From Coprococcus aceti (GTDB taxonomy: Bacteria; Bacillota; Clostridia; Lachnospirales; Lachnospiraceae), in the NCBI RefSeq assembly GCF_025567285.1, contig NZ_JAOQJT010000007.1, positions 62,001 through 126,000 of the forward strand: DNA of 64,000 nt, read 5' to 3'. Shown here piece by piece: positions 9,470 to 17,965 of this stretch. The position numbers and the translations under genes are program-made. A model generated the notes under the pieces. That model had not been told where the DNA came from and made no database searches. It was given only the letters and a program-made list of their open reading frames with translations. Each line of letters begins with the position of its first letter. The stretch's first letter is position 1.

Positions 9470-10135
9470 ATGGCTGATAGCAATAACAGTACTGCATCCG
9501 ACAAGAAGGTTAAGACAGAGCAGACAGCAGCCGAGACCATAGTTGGAGATGCTTCAGCAGAGATAAAGGATGGCGTTGAGTCAGAAGTCAAGGTCGATGA
9601 GACCGTTGACGTTCCGGAGGAGCAGGCAGAGGCTGCAAAGCCACAGCATGTTGCAAAGGAGAACAGACGTGGAGGCAAGGCTCTCCGTGAGGAGAACGAG
9701 AAGCTCAAGGAACGCTGTAAGGATGCAGAGACAAAGTACACAAGACTTCTTGCGGAGTGTGAGAACATCCGCCAGAGAAATGAAAAAGAGTCAGGCAAAT
9801 TGTACGACATAGGTGCAAAGGGAGTTCTTGAGAAGCTTCTTCCTGTGGTAGACAATTTTGAGAGAGCAATGGCAGCCATTCCTGATGAGGATAAGGACAG
9901 ACCATTCGAGTCGGGAGTTGCAAATATATATAAGCAGCTTATGACGTCATTGGAAAGCATAGGTGTAAAGCCTATGGATTGCGCCGGGGAACAGTTTGAT
10001 CCTACATTCCACAATGCAGTGATGCATGTAGAGGATGACAACTACGAAGAGAATGTAATCGTTGAAGAGATGCAGAAGGGTTACATGTACAAGGATCAGG
10101 TGCTGAGATTCAGCATGGTAAAGGTAGCAAATTAA
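9470..10135 (+). CDS. grpE: GrpE, nucleotide exchange factor for DnaK
   Basis: Dimeric co-chaperone that releases ADP from DnaK. The product is 221 residues. A long acidic, low-complexity N-terminus (about 1-65) leads into a coiled-coil helix (LREENEKLKERCKDAETKYT), the family segment ENIRQRNEKE, and the C-terminal beta domain with HNAVMHVEDD and VLRFSMVKVAN. AGGAGGA precedes the ATG. It is second in the hrcA operon and is followed by a 191-base gap with several hairpins before dnaK. Confidence 0.97.
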   Translation: MADSNNSTASDKKVKTEQTAAETIVGDASAEIKDGVESEVKVDETVDVPEEQAEAAKPQHVAKENRRGGKALREENEKLKERCKDAETKYTRLLAECENIRQRNEKESGKLYDIGAKGVLEKLLPVVDNFERAMAAIPDEDKDRPFESGVANIYKQLMTSLESIGVKPMDCAGEQFDPTFHNAVMHVEDDNYEENVIVEEMQKGYMYKDQVLRFSMVKVAN

Positions 10136-10136
10136 A

Positions 10137-10270
10137 CTTCATAAGAAGGACCCACGGAGTGGGAGATTTCTTATGAAGAATGGAAGCGCACTGAAGTGCG
10201 CGTAGGTCATCAAGCATAGCTTGACGACATGTCACGCAGACGCCGCGCGGAGCGCTTCTCATGCGTCTGC
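10137..10270 (+). repeat. Cluster of four consecutive hairpins between grpE and dnaK
   Basis: Four stem-loops stand in series. (1) CTTCATAAGAA (10137-10147) pairs with TTCTTATGAAG (10168-10178) and encloses CCCAC-GGA-GTGGG. (2) GCGCAC-TGAA-GTGCGC at 10186-10201. (3) TCAAGC-ATA-GCTTGA at 10210-10224. (4) GCAGACGC (10236-10243) pairs with GCGTCTGC (10263-10270) and encloses GCGC-GGA-GCGC. All arms are exact. There is no T-run, so it is not a simple terminator. It may be a dispersed repeat, an mRNA processing/stability element or a structured RNA. Confidence 0.75.
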
Positions 10271-10326
10271 TCAATAATTATTGAAATTTAATCAATCATG
10301 AAATTTTTTTCTAGGAGGAAAAGACA

Positions 10327-12174
10327 ATGGGTAAGATTATAGGTATTGACTTAGGTACAACAAATTCATGTGTAGCAGTTATGGAAGGTGGTAAGCCTGT
10401 AGTTATAGCTAACTCAGAGGGTATGAGAACAACACCTTCAGTAGTAGGTTTCCTGAAGACAGGAGAGAGAGTAGTAGGTGAGCCTGCAAAGCGTCAGGCA
10501 GTTACAAACGCAGATAAGACAATTTCATCTATCAAGCGTCACATGGGATCAGATTACAGAGTAGAGATAGATGGCAAGAAGTATTCACCACAGGAGATTT
10601 CAGCAATGATCCTTCAGAAGCTGAAGTCAGATGCAGAGGGATACTTAGGAGAGAAGGTTACAGAGGCAGTTATCACAGTTCCTGCTTACTTCTCAGATGG
10701 ACAGAGACAGGCAACAAAGGATGCCGGTAAGATCGCAGGTCTTGATGTAAAGCGTATCATCAACGAGCCTACAGCAGCAGCTCTTTCATATGGTCTTGAC
10801 AACGAGCAGGAGCAGAGAATCATGGTTTACGATTTAGGTGGTGGTACATTCGATGTATCTATCATTGAGATCGGTGAGGGTGTCATCGAGGTTCTTGCAA
10901 CAGCCGGCGATAACAAGCTCGGTGGTGATGACTTCGATAACGCAATTACACAGTATATGCTTGATGAATTCAAGAAGGCAGAGGGCATCGACCTTTCAGG
11001 CGATAAGATGGCTATGCAGAGATTAAAGGAAGCAGCAGAGAAGGCAAAGAAGGAGCTGTCATCAGCTACAACAACCAACATCAACCTTCCTTTCATCACA
11101 GCAAACCAGGATGGACCAAAGCATTTCGATATGAACCTTACAAGAGCTAAGTTCGATGAGCTTACAGCAGATCTTGTAGACAGAACAAAGGGCCCTGTTA
11201 ACACAGCACTTGCTGATGCAGGACTTACAGCAGCAGACCTTGACAAGGTACTTCTTGTCGGTGGTTCAACCCGTATCATCGCAGTACAGGAAGAGGTTAA
11301 GAGACTTACAGGTAAGGAGCCATTCAAGGGAATCAACCCTGATGAGTGTGTTGCTATCGGTGCTTGTATCCAGGGTGGTAAGCTTGCCGGAGATGCCGGT
11401 GCAGGCGAGATCCTTCTTCTGGATGTTACACCACTTACACTTTCAATCGAGACAATGGGTGGTATAGCTACTCACCTTATCGAGAGAAATACAACAATCC
11501 CTACAAAGAAGAGCCAGATCTTCTCAACAGCACAGGATAATCAGGATGCCGTTGATATCAACGTAGTACAGGGTGAGAGACAGTTCGCAAAGGACAACAA
11601 GAGTCTTGGCAGATTCAGACTTGATGGTATCGCTCCAGCAAGACGTGGAGTTCCACAGATCGAGGTTACATTCGATATCGATGCAAATGGTATCGTAAAT
11701 GTATCAGCAAAGGATCTCGGAACAGGAAGAGAGCAGCACATTACTATCACATCAGGAACATCACTTTCAGATGATGATATCGATAGAGCAGTTAAGGAAG
11801 CAGCAGAGTACGAGGCTCAGGATAAGAAGCGTAAGGAAGGCATCGAGGCAAGAAATGAGGCAGATGCACTTGCATTCCAGACAGAGAAGGCACTCGGCGA
11901 GGTAGGAGATAAGCTTTCAGATTCTGACAAGGCTGGCGTAAAGGCAGATCTTGACTCCTTAAGAGCAGCAATAGACAGCACAGATGCAGAGAATATGAGC
12001 GATGCAGATGTAGATAAGATCAAGGCTGCAAAGGATAAGCTGATGGAGAGCGCACAGAACCTGTTCTCAAAGCTCTATGAGCAGAACGGTCCTGGAGCAA
12101 ACGCAGGAACAGGCGCAGGCACACCTGATTACTCAGATGGCGATGTTGTAGATGGAGATTTCACAGAGGTTTAA
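10327..12174 (+). CDS. dnaK: Molecular chaperone DnaK (Hsp70)
   Basis: ATP-dependent chaperone for nascent and misfolded proteins. The product is 615 residues, typical for Firmicutes. It has IGIDLGTTNSCVAV at the N-terminus, VYDLGGGTFDVS and LVGGSTRI in the ATPase domain, the linker DVTPLTLSIE, and a C-terminal lid ending in a Gly/Ala-rich tail with DGDVVDGDFTEV. CTAGGAGGAAAAG precedes ATG 10327. Codon choice is strongly biased (for example ACA for Thr and GCA for Ala) compared with its neighbours, as expected for an abundant protein. It is third in the CIRCE operon. Confidence 0.99.
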   Translation: MGKIIGIDLGTTNSCVAVMEGGKPVVIANSEGMRTTPSVVGFLKTGERVVGEPAKRQAVTNADKTISSIKRHMGSDYRVEIDGKKYSPQEISAMILQKLKSDAEGYLGEKVTEAVITVPAYFSDGQRQATKDAGKIAGLDVKRIINEPTAAALSYGLDNEQEQRIMVYDLGGGTFDVSIIEIGEGVIEVLATAGDNKLGGDDFDNAITQYMLDEFKKAEGIDLSGDKMAMQRLKEAAEKAKKELSSATTTNINLPFITANQDGPKHFDMNLTRAKFDELTADLVDRTKGPVNTALADAGLTAADLDKVLLVGGSTRIIAVQEEVKRLTGKEPFKGINPDECVAIGACIQGGKLAGDAGAGEILLLDVTPLTLSIETMGGIATHLIERNTTIPTKKSQIFSTAQDNQDAVDINVVQGERQFAKDNKSLGRFRLDGIAPARRGVPQIEVTFDIDANGIVNVSAKDLGTGREQHITITSGTSLSDDDIDRAVKEAAEYEAQDKKRKEGIEARNEADALAFQTEKALGEVGDKLSDSDKAGVKADLDSLRAAIDSTDAENMSDADVDKIKAAKDKLMESAQNLFSKLYEQNGPGANAGTGAGTPDYSDGDVVDGDFTEV

Positions 12175-12200
12175 TATATAGAGGATGAAAGGTAAAGGCT

Positions 12201-13358
12201 ATGGCAGAGACAAAGACCGATTATTATGAAGTCCTTGGTGTAACCAAGGGAGCCTCTGAAGCCGAGATCAAAAGGGCATACCGAGTGGTAGCAAAAAAAT
12301 ACCACCCGGATATGAACCCTGGTGATGAAGAGGCTGCAGAGAAATTCAAAGAAGCAGCTGAAGCTTATTCAGTCCTCAGTGACCCTGAGAAACGTGCAAA
12401 GTATGATCAGTTTGGCCATGCAGCATTCGACCAGAACGGCGGCGGTGCCGGCGGATTTGGTGGATTTGACTTCGCGGACATGGGAGATATCTTTGGAGAT
12501 ATATTTGGAGATATGTTCGGTGGCGCAAGCCGTCAGAGAAATACAAATGGTCCTATGAAGGGCGCAAACATCAAGACAACCATCAGAGTAGCCTTTGAGG
12601 AGGCTATATTCGGAACCCAGAAGGAGCTTGAGCTCCCACTGAAGGATGAGTGTGATGTATGTAAGGGAACCGGTTCACAGCCGGGACACCAGCCTGAGGT
12701 CTGCGGCAAGTGCGGCGGTAAGGGCCAGATAGTGACAACACAGCAGTCACTTTTTGGAGTTGTACGTAATGTTCAGACATGTCCTGATTGTAGTGGATCT
12801 GGTAAGATCATCAGATACAAGTGCAGCAACTGTGCAGGAACAGGATATGTAAAGAGCAGAAAGAAGATACAGATAGCTATTCCACCAGGAGTAGACAATG
12901 GTACTAACATCCGAATCAAAGGAAAGGGTGAGCCTGGTATCAACGGTGGTGAGAGAGGGGATCTTACAGTTACCATACTTGTTGATCGTCATCCAAACTT
13001 CCAGAGACAGGAGTACAATCTGTATTCATCAGAGCCTATCACATTTACACAGGCAGCACTTGGTGGAGTTATCAAGATCAACACCATCGAAGGAGAGGTT
13101 GATTACACCATACCACCAGGAACACAGACAGATACACGTATAAAGCTGAAGGGCAAAGGAGTACCTAACCTCAAGAACCCAACTCAGCGAGGCGATCACT
13201 ATGTAACACTTGTTGTACAGGTGCCGGAGAAGCTCACAGAGGAGCAGAAGAAGATCCTAAACCAGTATGAGCAGGCAACACTTGTAGAGACAAGACCTGC
13301 AACAGATTCAGCAGGACCATTTACATTTGGCGATCACAAGAGAAGAAAGAAAAAGTAG
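12201..13358 (+). CDS. dnaJ: Chaperone DnaJ (Hsp40)
   Basis: Stimulates DnaK ATPase activity and delivers substrates. The product is 385 residues. The J domain has HPD at 35-37, followed by a Gly/Phe-rich region (about 80-115). Four zinc-binding repeats follow: CDVCKGTG, CGKCGGKG, CPDCSGSG and CSNCAGTG. The two C-terminal beta-barrel domains and a basic KRRKKK tail complete the protein. It follows dnaK by 26 bases and belongs to the same operon. Confidence 0.98.
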   Translation: MAETKTDYYEVLGVTKGASEAEIKRAYRVVAKKYHPDMNPGDEEAAEKFKEAAEAYSVLSDPEKRAKYDQFGHAAFDQNGGGAGGFGGFDFADMGDIFGDIFGDMFGGASRQRNTNGPMKGANIKTTIRVAFEEAIFGTQKELELPLKDECDVCKGTGSQPGHQPEVCGKCGGKGQIVTTQQSLFGVVRNVQTCPDCSGSGKIIRYKCSNCAGTGYVKSRKKIQIAIPPGVDNGTNIRIKGKGEPGINGGERGDLTVTILVDRHPNFQRQEYNLYSSEPITFTQAALGGVIKINTIEGEVDYTIPPGTQTDTRIKLKGKGVPNLKNPTQRGDHYVTLVVQVPEKLTEEQKKILNQYEQATLVETRPATDSAGPFTFGDHKRRKKK

Positions 13359-13369
13359 GTATAAAATAT

Positions 13370-14332
13370 ATGAAATGGACGAAGCTCACAATAGATACAA
13401 CATGTGAAGCTGAAGACCTCATAAGCGCCTTCCTCGAAGAGGAAGGCGTTTTGGGTGTTCAGATAGAAGATAATATTCCCCTCACTGAGGAGGAGATGGA
13501 GACGATGTTTGTCGATCTCCTGCCGGATGATATGCCGGAAAATGATGGAACTGCAAAGGTGTCCTGTTTCCTTGACGATACATTTGACGTGCAGGAGATA
13601 AAGGATAAGGTGGCTGCAGAGATCAGGAGACTGTCAGAGTTTCTTCCTGTCGGAACAGGCGAGATAACCGAGAGTGAGACGAAGGAAGAGGACTGGAGAG
13701 ACAACTGGAAGGCCTACTTCAAGCCATTCAGACTGTATGACAATATCATCATCAAGCCAACCTGGGAGGAAGTGCCGGAGGATGCAACGGACGAGGATAT
13801 AGTTATTGAGATAGATCCCGGAACAGCATTTGGAACAGGTTCCCATGAGACGACGAGACTGTGCATAGGCCAGCTCAAGAAGTACATGAAGGATGGAGAT
13901 GAGATACTCGATGCCGGAAGCGGAAGCGGTATCCTGTCATTTGTTTGCAATAAGCTGGGTGCAAAGCATGTTCTCGGTATAGACATAGATCCGATCGCTG
14001 TTGATGTGGCGGGAGAGAACAGAGATGTGAACCATATTCCTGCCGAGGCTGTGGAATTCAAGTGCGGAAATGTCCTTGAGGACCAGAAACTGGTAGAGTC
14101 AATAGGCGCAAATTATGATATAGTAGTTGCAAACATCCTTGCAGACGTTATAATTCCAATGTCGGCTGTAGTTCAGAAGTTTATGAAGGATGATGGTATT
14201 TTTATATCATCGGGCATTATAAACATAAAAGAGGATGAGGTCAGACAGGCTCTTCTTGACAATAACTTCGATATCGTAGATACTGTCTACATGAATGACT
14301 GGGTAAGCTTTGTCGCAAAAAAGCATGTATGA
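13370..14332 (+). CDS. prmA: Ribosomal protein L11 methyltransferase
   Basis: SAM-dependent trimethylation of ribosomal protein L11. The product is 320 residues, starting 11 bases after the dnaJ stop. The N-terminal substrate-recognition domain precedes the methyltransferase fold, with EIDPGTAFGTGSHETTRLC, the SAM-binding DAGSGSGILS (about residue 181) and the NILAD motif. It corresponds to YqeT of B. subtilis, also downstream of dnaJ. Confidence 0.96.
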   Translation: MKWTKLTIDTTCEAEDLISAFLEEEGVLGVQIEDNIPLTEEEMETMFVDLLPDDMPENDGTAKVSCFLDDTFDVQEIKDKVAAEIRRLSEFLPVGTGEITESETKEEDWRDNWKAYFKPFRLYDNIIIKPTWEEVPEDATDEDIVIEIDPGTAFGTGSHETTRLCIGQLKKYMKDGDEILDAGSGSGILSFVCNKLGAKHVLGIDIDPIAVDVAGENRDVNHIPAEAVEFKCGNVLEDQKLVESIGANYDIVVANILADVIIPMSAVVQKFMKDDGIFISSGIINIKEDEVRQALLDNNFDIVDTVYMNDWVSFVAKKHV

Positions 14333-14360
14333 ACCAGCGTGTGAGAGGAAATAATCAAAT

Positions 14361-15119
14361 ATGAACAGATTCTTTGTAGACGTAGATGGCAGAGATATAG
14401 GAACAGATATAAGCATAACAGGCGGAGACGTTAACCATATAAAGAACGTTCTCCGCCTTAAAGTGGGTCATGAGATAACTGTCAGTAACGGCAGAGGAAG
14501 AGATTATACGTGCAGTATATCGGAGCTTGGCAGAGACGAGGTTCTGTGCCGCGTCGAGGATGTGAATGATAACTTTGCAGAGCTTCCGGTGGAGGTTACC
14601 CTGTTTCAGGGATATCCAAAGTCGGATAAGATGGATCTTATAGTACAGAAGATGGTGGAGCTCGGTGTTTGCCGGATAGTTCCGGTATTCACTGCGCGCA
14701 CCATAGTGAAGCTTGATGCGAAGAAGGCTGCAAAGAAGACCGAGAGATGCCGGATCATAGCGGAAGCTGCTGCAAAACAGTCCGGAAGGGGAATCGTCCC
14801 TGAGATCACGGAGCCGGTAACATTTGCACAGGCGATAGAGATGGCGAAGACTCTTGATATGAATATAATTCCATATGAGGAGGCGGAGGGACTTGCAAAG
14901 TCCAGACAGATCATCGCTGATGTGACAGCACCGTCCTCTGCCCGCAGAAGTCTGGGGGTATTCATAGGCCCGGAGGGTGGCTTTGCCAGGGAAGAAGTGG
15001 AACAGGCAATGGCGGCCGGGGCGGAATGTATAACTCTTGGACACAGGATACTGCGCACTGAGACGGCCGGACTGGCGGTTATGTCGATCATCATGTTCAG
15101 TGCCGACAGGGACAATTAG
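14361..15119 (+). CDS. rsmE: 16S rRNA (uracil1498-N3)-methyltransferase
   Basis: SPOUT-class (knotted) methyltransferase acting on U1498 of 16S rRNA. The product is 252 residues. MNRFFVD at the N-terminus starts the PUA-like domain; the C-terminal knot has GVFIGPEGGFAREEVE and LGHRILRTETAGL, both diagnostic. AGAGGAAA precedes the ATG. It is the last gene of the heat-shock cluster, equivalent to YqeU of B. subtilis. Confidence 0.96.
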   Translation: MNRFFVDVDGRDIGTDISITGGDVNHIKNVLRLKVGHEITVSNGRGRDYTCSISELGRDEVLCRVEDVNDNFAELPVEVTLFQGYPKSDKMDLIVQKMVELGVCRIVPVFTARTIVKLDAKKAAKKTERCRIIAEAAAKQSGRGIVPEITEPVTFAQAIEMAKTLDMNIIPYEEAEGLAKSRQIIADVTAPSSARRSLGVFIGPEGGFAREEVEQAMAAGAECITLGHRILRTETAGLAVMSIIMFSADRDN

Positions 15120-15196
15120 AACAATATTGTAGAGATTAGTGAAAGAAAGAAGCTTGAAGCCGGACGTATATCGGTTTCGGAATGGTGGAAGACAAC

Positions 15197-16342
15197 ATGG
15201 AAGCATATTTTGACAATTCAGCGACCACCCCGGTTTATCCAGAGGTGAGAGATCTTGTGGTAAAGTTAATGGAACAGGACTATGGCAATCCGTCATCACT
15301 GTACCAGAAGGGTGTGGATGCGGCCAGATACGTGAGCGATGCCAAGGATAAGATAGCCAGGCTGCTCAAGGTTCAGGCGAAGGAGATCGTGTTCACATCG
15401 GGAGGAACAGAATCCAACAACATGGCTCTGATAGGAGGCGCACTTGCCAACAGGAGAGCGGGCAACAAGATCATCACAACTGTAGTCGAGCATGCGTCAG
15501 TCGGCAGTCCGCTGACATTCCTTGAGGATATAGGCTTTGATGTTGTCAGGATCCCGACCGGAAGTGATGGCGTGGTAGATGTTGACCGGTTGGTAGATGA
15601 GGTCGACGACGACACGATCATAGTGTCAGTCATGTACGTCAACAATGAGATAGGAGCTGTCATGCCGGTGGAGGACATTGCCAGACGTATAAAGGAGAAG
15701 AATCCGAGTGTACTCTTCCATGTGGATGCCATACAGGCATTTGGCAAATATGTGATATACCCGAAGCGTATGGGAATAGACATGATGTCCATAAGCAGCC
15801 ATAAATTCCACGGACCAAAGGGCGTTGGAGCACTGTTCATAAAGGACAGAGTCAAGGTCAAGCCTGTGATATACGGTGGAGGCCAGCAGGGCGGAATGCG
15901 GTCAGGAACAGAGAATGTACCGGGAATAGCAGGAATGGCACTGGCTGCCGAGATGACCTACAGAGATCTCGATGCAAATGTAGCGCACATGAGAGAACTC
16001 AAGGAACATCTTATAGATGAACTCACACAGATAGACGATGTGTACAGTAATTCCGGGGATGCGCCCCATATAGCCAGCATAACCTTCAAGGGAGTGCGAA
16101 GTGAGGTCATGCTTCATGCTCTGGAAGAGAAGGGCATATATGTCTCATCCGGTTCAGCATGTTCGTCGAATAAACATTCCACAAGCAGCACGCTGAAGGC
16201 CATAGGTCTGCCACCTGAGAAGCTTGAGTCCACACTGAGATTCAGTTTTTCACCAGAGAATACAATGGAACAGATAGATTATGCAGTCGAGTGCTGCAAG
16301 GAACTTTTACCGATACTCAGAAGATATGTGAGGAAGAAATAG
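15197..16342 (+). CDS. Cysteine desulfurase (NifS/NifZ-like), sulfur donor for ThiI
   Basis: PLP enzyme that removes sulfur from cysteine as a protein persulfide. The chosen start is ATG 15197 (MEAYFDNSATTPVY) because GGTGGAAG lies just upstream; an in-frame ATG at 15182 would add five residues. The product is 381 residues. The PLP lysine is K203 in SSHKFHGPKGVG, and the active-site cysteine is C322 in SSGSACSS. It is followed nine bases later by thiI, so the pair probably supplies sulfur for tRNA 4-thiouridine, as the NifZ-ThiI pair does in B. subtilis. An IscS-like role in Fe-S assembly cannot be excluded. Confidence 0.92.
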   Translation: MEAYFDNSATTPVYPEVRDLVVKLMEQDYGNPSSLYQKGVDAARYVSDAKDKIARLLKVQAKEIVFTSGGTESNNMALIGGALANRRAGNKIITTVVEHASVGSPLTFLEDIGFDVVRIPTGSDGVVDVDRLVDEVDDDTIIVSVMYVNNEIGAVMPVEDIARRIKEKNPSVLFHVDAIQAFGKYVIYPKRMGIDMMSISSHKFHGPKGVGALFIKDRVKVKPVIYGGGQQGGMRSGTENVPGIAGMALAAEMTYRDLDANVAHMRELKEHLIDELTQIDDVYSNSGDAPHIASITFKGVRSEVMLHALEEKGIYVSSGSACSSNKHSTSSTLKAIGLPPEKLESTLRFSFSPENTMEQIDYAVECCKELLPILRRYVRKK

Positions 16343-16350
16343 GAGGAAAT

Positions 16351-17538
16351 ATGCAGTACAAGGCATTTATGATAAAGTATGCCGAGATAGGCACAAAGGG
16401 AAAGAACAGGTATATATTTGAAGATATACTCTGCAAGAACATCAACAGAAAGCTGAAGCCTTACGGAGATTTCTATATCCGAAAGGAGCAGGGAAGAATA
16501 TTCGTTGAGTGCAAGTCGGATTACGACTATGAGGATGTGGTAAATGCCCTTGGAAAGGTATTTGGTATCGTTGGAATATGTCCTGTTGTGGTTGAGGAGA
16601 ACACAGAGTTTGAGAACCTCAAGCAGAAGGTAATAGATTATGTTGAAAAGGCATACGACAGAAAGAACTTCACATTCAAGGTGTTCACCAGAAGAAATGA
16701 CAAGACATATCCTATGACTTCAATGGAGGTAAGCGCCGAGCTTGGACATTTCCTCCTTGAGGCGTTCCCTGATCTTGCAGTGGATGTGCACTCACCTCAG
16801 GAGATAATCAATGTGGAGATCAGAAAGGTAGCGTATATCTATTCGATCACCATACCTGGCCCGGGAGGACTGCCGGTTGGAACGAACGGCAGAGGAATGG
16901 CACTTCTGTCAGGCGGTATAGACAGCCCTGTTGCGGCATATATGATAGCCAAGAGAGGAGTTGTTGTGGAGGCGGTATACTTCCATGCACCTCCGTTCAC
17001 AAGCGAGAGAGCAAAGCAGAAGGTTATAGATCTGGCATGTCTTGTGGCCGACTACTCAGGAGCCATCAGACTCCATGTTGTCAACTTTGCCGATGTACAG
17101 ATGGCAATATACGACAACTGTCCTCATGAGGAGCTCACGATCATCATGAAGAGATACATGATCAAGATAGCGGAGGAGCTGGCTGAGAAGAATGACTGTC
17201 AGTGTACGATAACAGGAGAGAGCATAGGCCAGGTTTCAAGCCAGACTGTGTTCAGCCTGAACGTTATCAACCAGGTCAGCACCATGCCGGTGTTCAGACC
17301 ATGTATAGGTATGGATAAGCAGGAGATAGTAGACATATCAGAGAAGATCGGAACATACGAGACATCTATACTGCCATACGAGGATTGCTGTACGACATTT
17401 GTTGCAAAGCATCCGGTTACACATCCGGTTCTCTCTGCGATAGAGAAGTCGGAGGCAAAGCTCACAGGAATCATCGAGCCATTGTACCGCAAGGCTGTAG
17501 ATACGGCAGAGGTCGTTATGTGTCGCGCAAAGCAGTAA
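16351..17538 (+). CDS. thiI: tRNA 4-thiouridine synthetase ThiI
   Basis: Adenylates U8 of tRNA and transfers persulfide sulfur to give s4U. The start ATG 16351 has AGGAGG immediately upstream; the longer frame from 16291 lies within the desulfurase gene. The product is 395 residues: ferredoxin-like N-terminus with KYAEIGTKGKNR, THUMP domain (about 60-165), and the PP-loop SGGIDSPVA near residue 188. There is no C-terminal rhodanese domain, the usual Firmicute form. It is translationally close to the desulfurase that presumably feeds it. Confidence 0.96.
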   Translation: MQYKAFMIKYAEIGTKGKNRYIFEDILCKNINRKLKPYGDFYIRKEQGRIFVECKSDYDYEDVVNALGKVFGIVGICPVVVEENTEFENLKQKVIDYVEKAYDRKNFTFKVFTRRNDKTYPMTSMEVSAELGHFLLEAFPDLAVDVHSPQEIINVEIRKVAYIYSITIPGPGGLPVGTNGRGMALLSGGIDSPVAAYMIAKRGVVVEAVYFHAPPFTSERAKQKVIDLACLVADYSGAIRLHVVNFADVQMAIYDNCPHEELTIIMKRYMIKIAEELAEKNDCQCTITGESIGQVSSQTVFSLNVINQVSTMPVFRPCIGMDKQEIVDISEKIGTYETSILPYEDCCTTFVAKHPVTHPVLSAIEKSEAKLTGIIEPLYRKAVDTAEVVMCRAKQ

Positions 17539-17570
17539 TACAATATAAAACAGTGATAAAAGACAACAAA

Positions 17571-17600
17571 AAAGAGATGCTTCATAATAAGCATCTCTTT
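17571..17600. terminator. Bidirectional terminator between thiI and the HPr-like gene
   Basis: A perfect 12-bp stem, AAAGAGATGCTT at 17571-17582 with AAGCATCTCTTT at 17589-17600, loop CATAAT. On the minus strand it is followed by a run of T; on the plus strand the T-tract is short. It serves both convergent genes. Confidence 0.85.
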
Positions 17601-17639
17601 GATTATCAGATCCATATAACATACGGGGCAGAATAAATG

Positions 17640-17873
17640 CTATTCTGCAAGGTATGGCTTCAGAGTAGCCATGATCTCATCGATACCGCTCTCTGCATGA
17701 ATGTTAAGTTCGATAGGCTTTGAGATATCAAGACTGAAAATACCCATGATTGACTTTGCATCAATTACGTAACGTCCTGATACGAGGTCGAATTCTGCGT
17801 CAAATTTCGCAATGTCATTGCAAAAGCTCTTGACCTTATCGATTGAGTTTAAAGAAATCTTAACTGCTGTCAT
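17640..17873 (-). CDS. HPr-like protein lacking the phosphorylatable histidine
   Basis: 77 residues with an HPr fold signature. The segment DAKSIMGIFSLDISKPIEL matches the HPr helix-2 region that carries regulatory Ser46 (KSIMG), and an IxIxAEG-like segment follows. The N-terminal GLHARPA loop with the catalytic His15 is absent; it has SLNSIDKVKSF there. It therefore cannot act in the normal PTS phosphorelay. A Crh-like regulatory role through Ser phosphorylation is possible but unproven. It has its own near-perfect promoter, an AGGAGG site before ATG 17873 and its own terminator, so it is a single-gene unit, convergent with thiI and divergent from mtaB. Confidence 0.8.
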   Translation of the reverse strand: MTAVKISLNSIDKVKSFCNDIAKFDAEFDLVSGRYVIDAKSIMGIFSLDISKPIELNIHAESGIDEIMATLKPYLAE

Positions 17874-17917
17874 AAATAGTCCTCCTAACCCTTGTAAGTT
17901 TTTTATGTACTGTCATT

Positions 17918-17946
17918 ATTATATTTTTATAGAATACAAAAGTCAA
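17918..17946 (-). promoter_or_regulatory. Strong vegetative promoter for the HPr-like gene
   Basis: On the minus strand: TTGACT (17946-17941), 17-base spacer, TATAAT (17923-17918). It lies 45 bases before the ATG, and its -35 overlaps the start of the divergent mtaB leader. Confidence 0.8.
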
Positions 17947-17965
17947 TATAAGGAGTGTAAAATAC

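Noticed and set aside
10271..10326. Second CIRCE or separate promoter before dnaK
   Set aside because: No TTAGCACTC-type arms and no convincing -35/-10 pair; only AT-rich sequence and the ribosome site.
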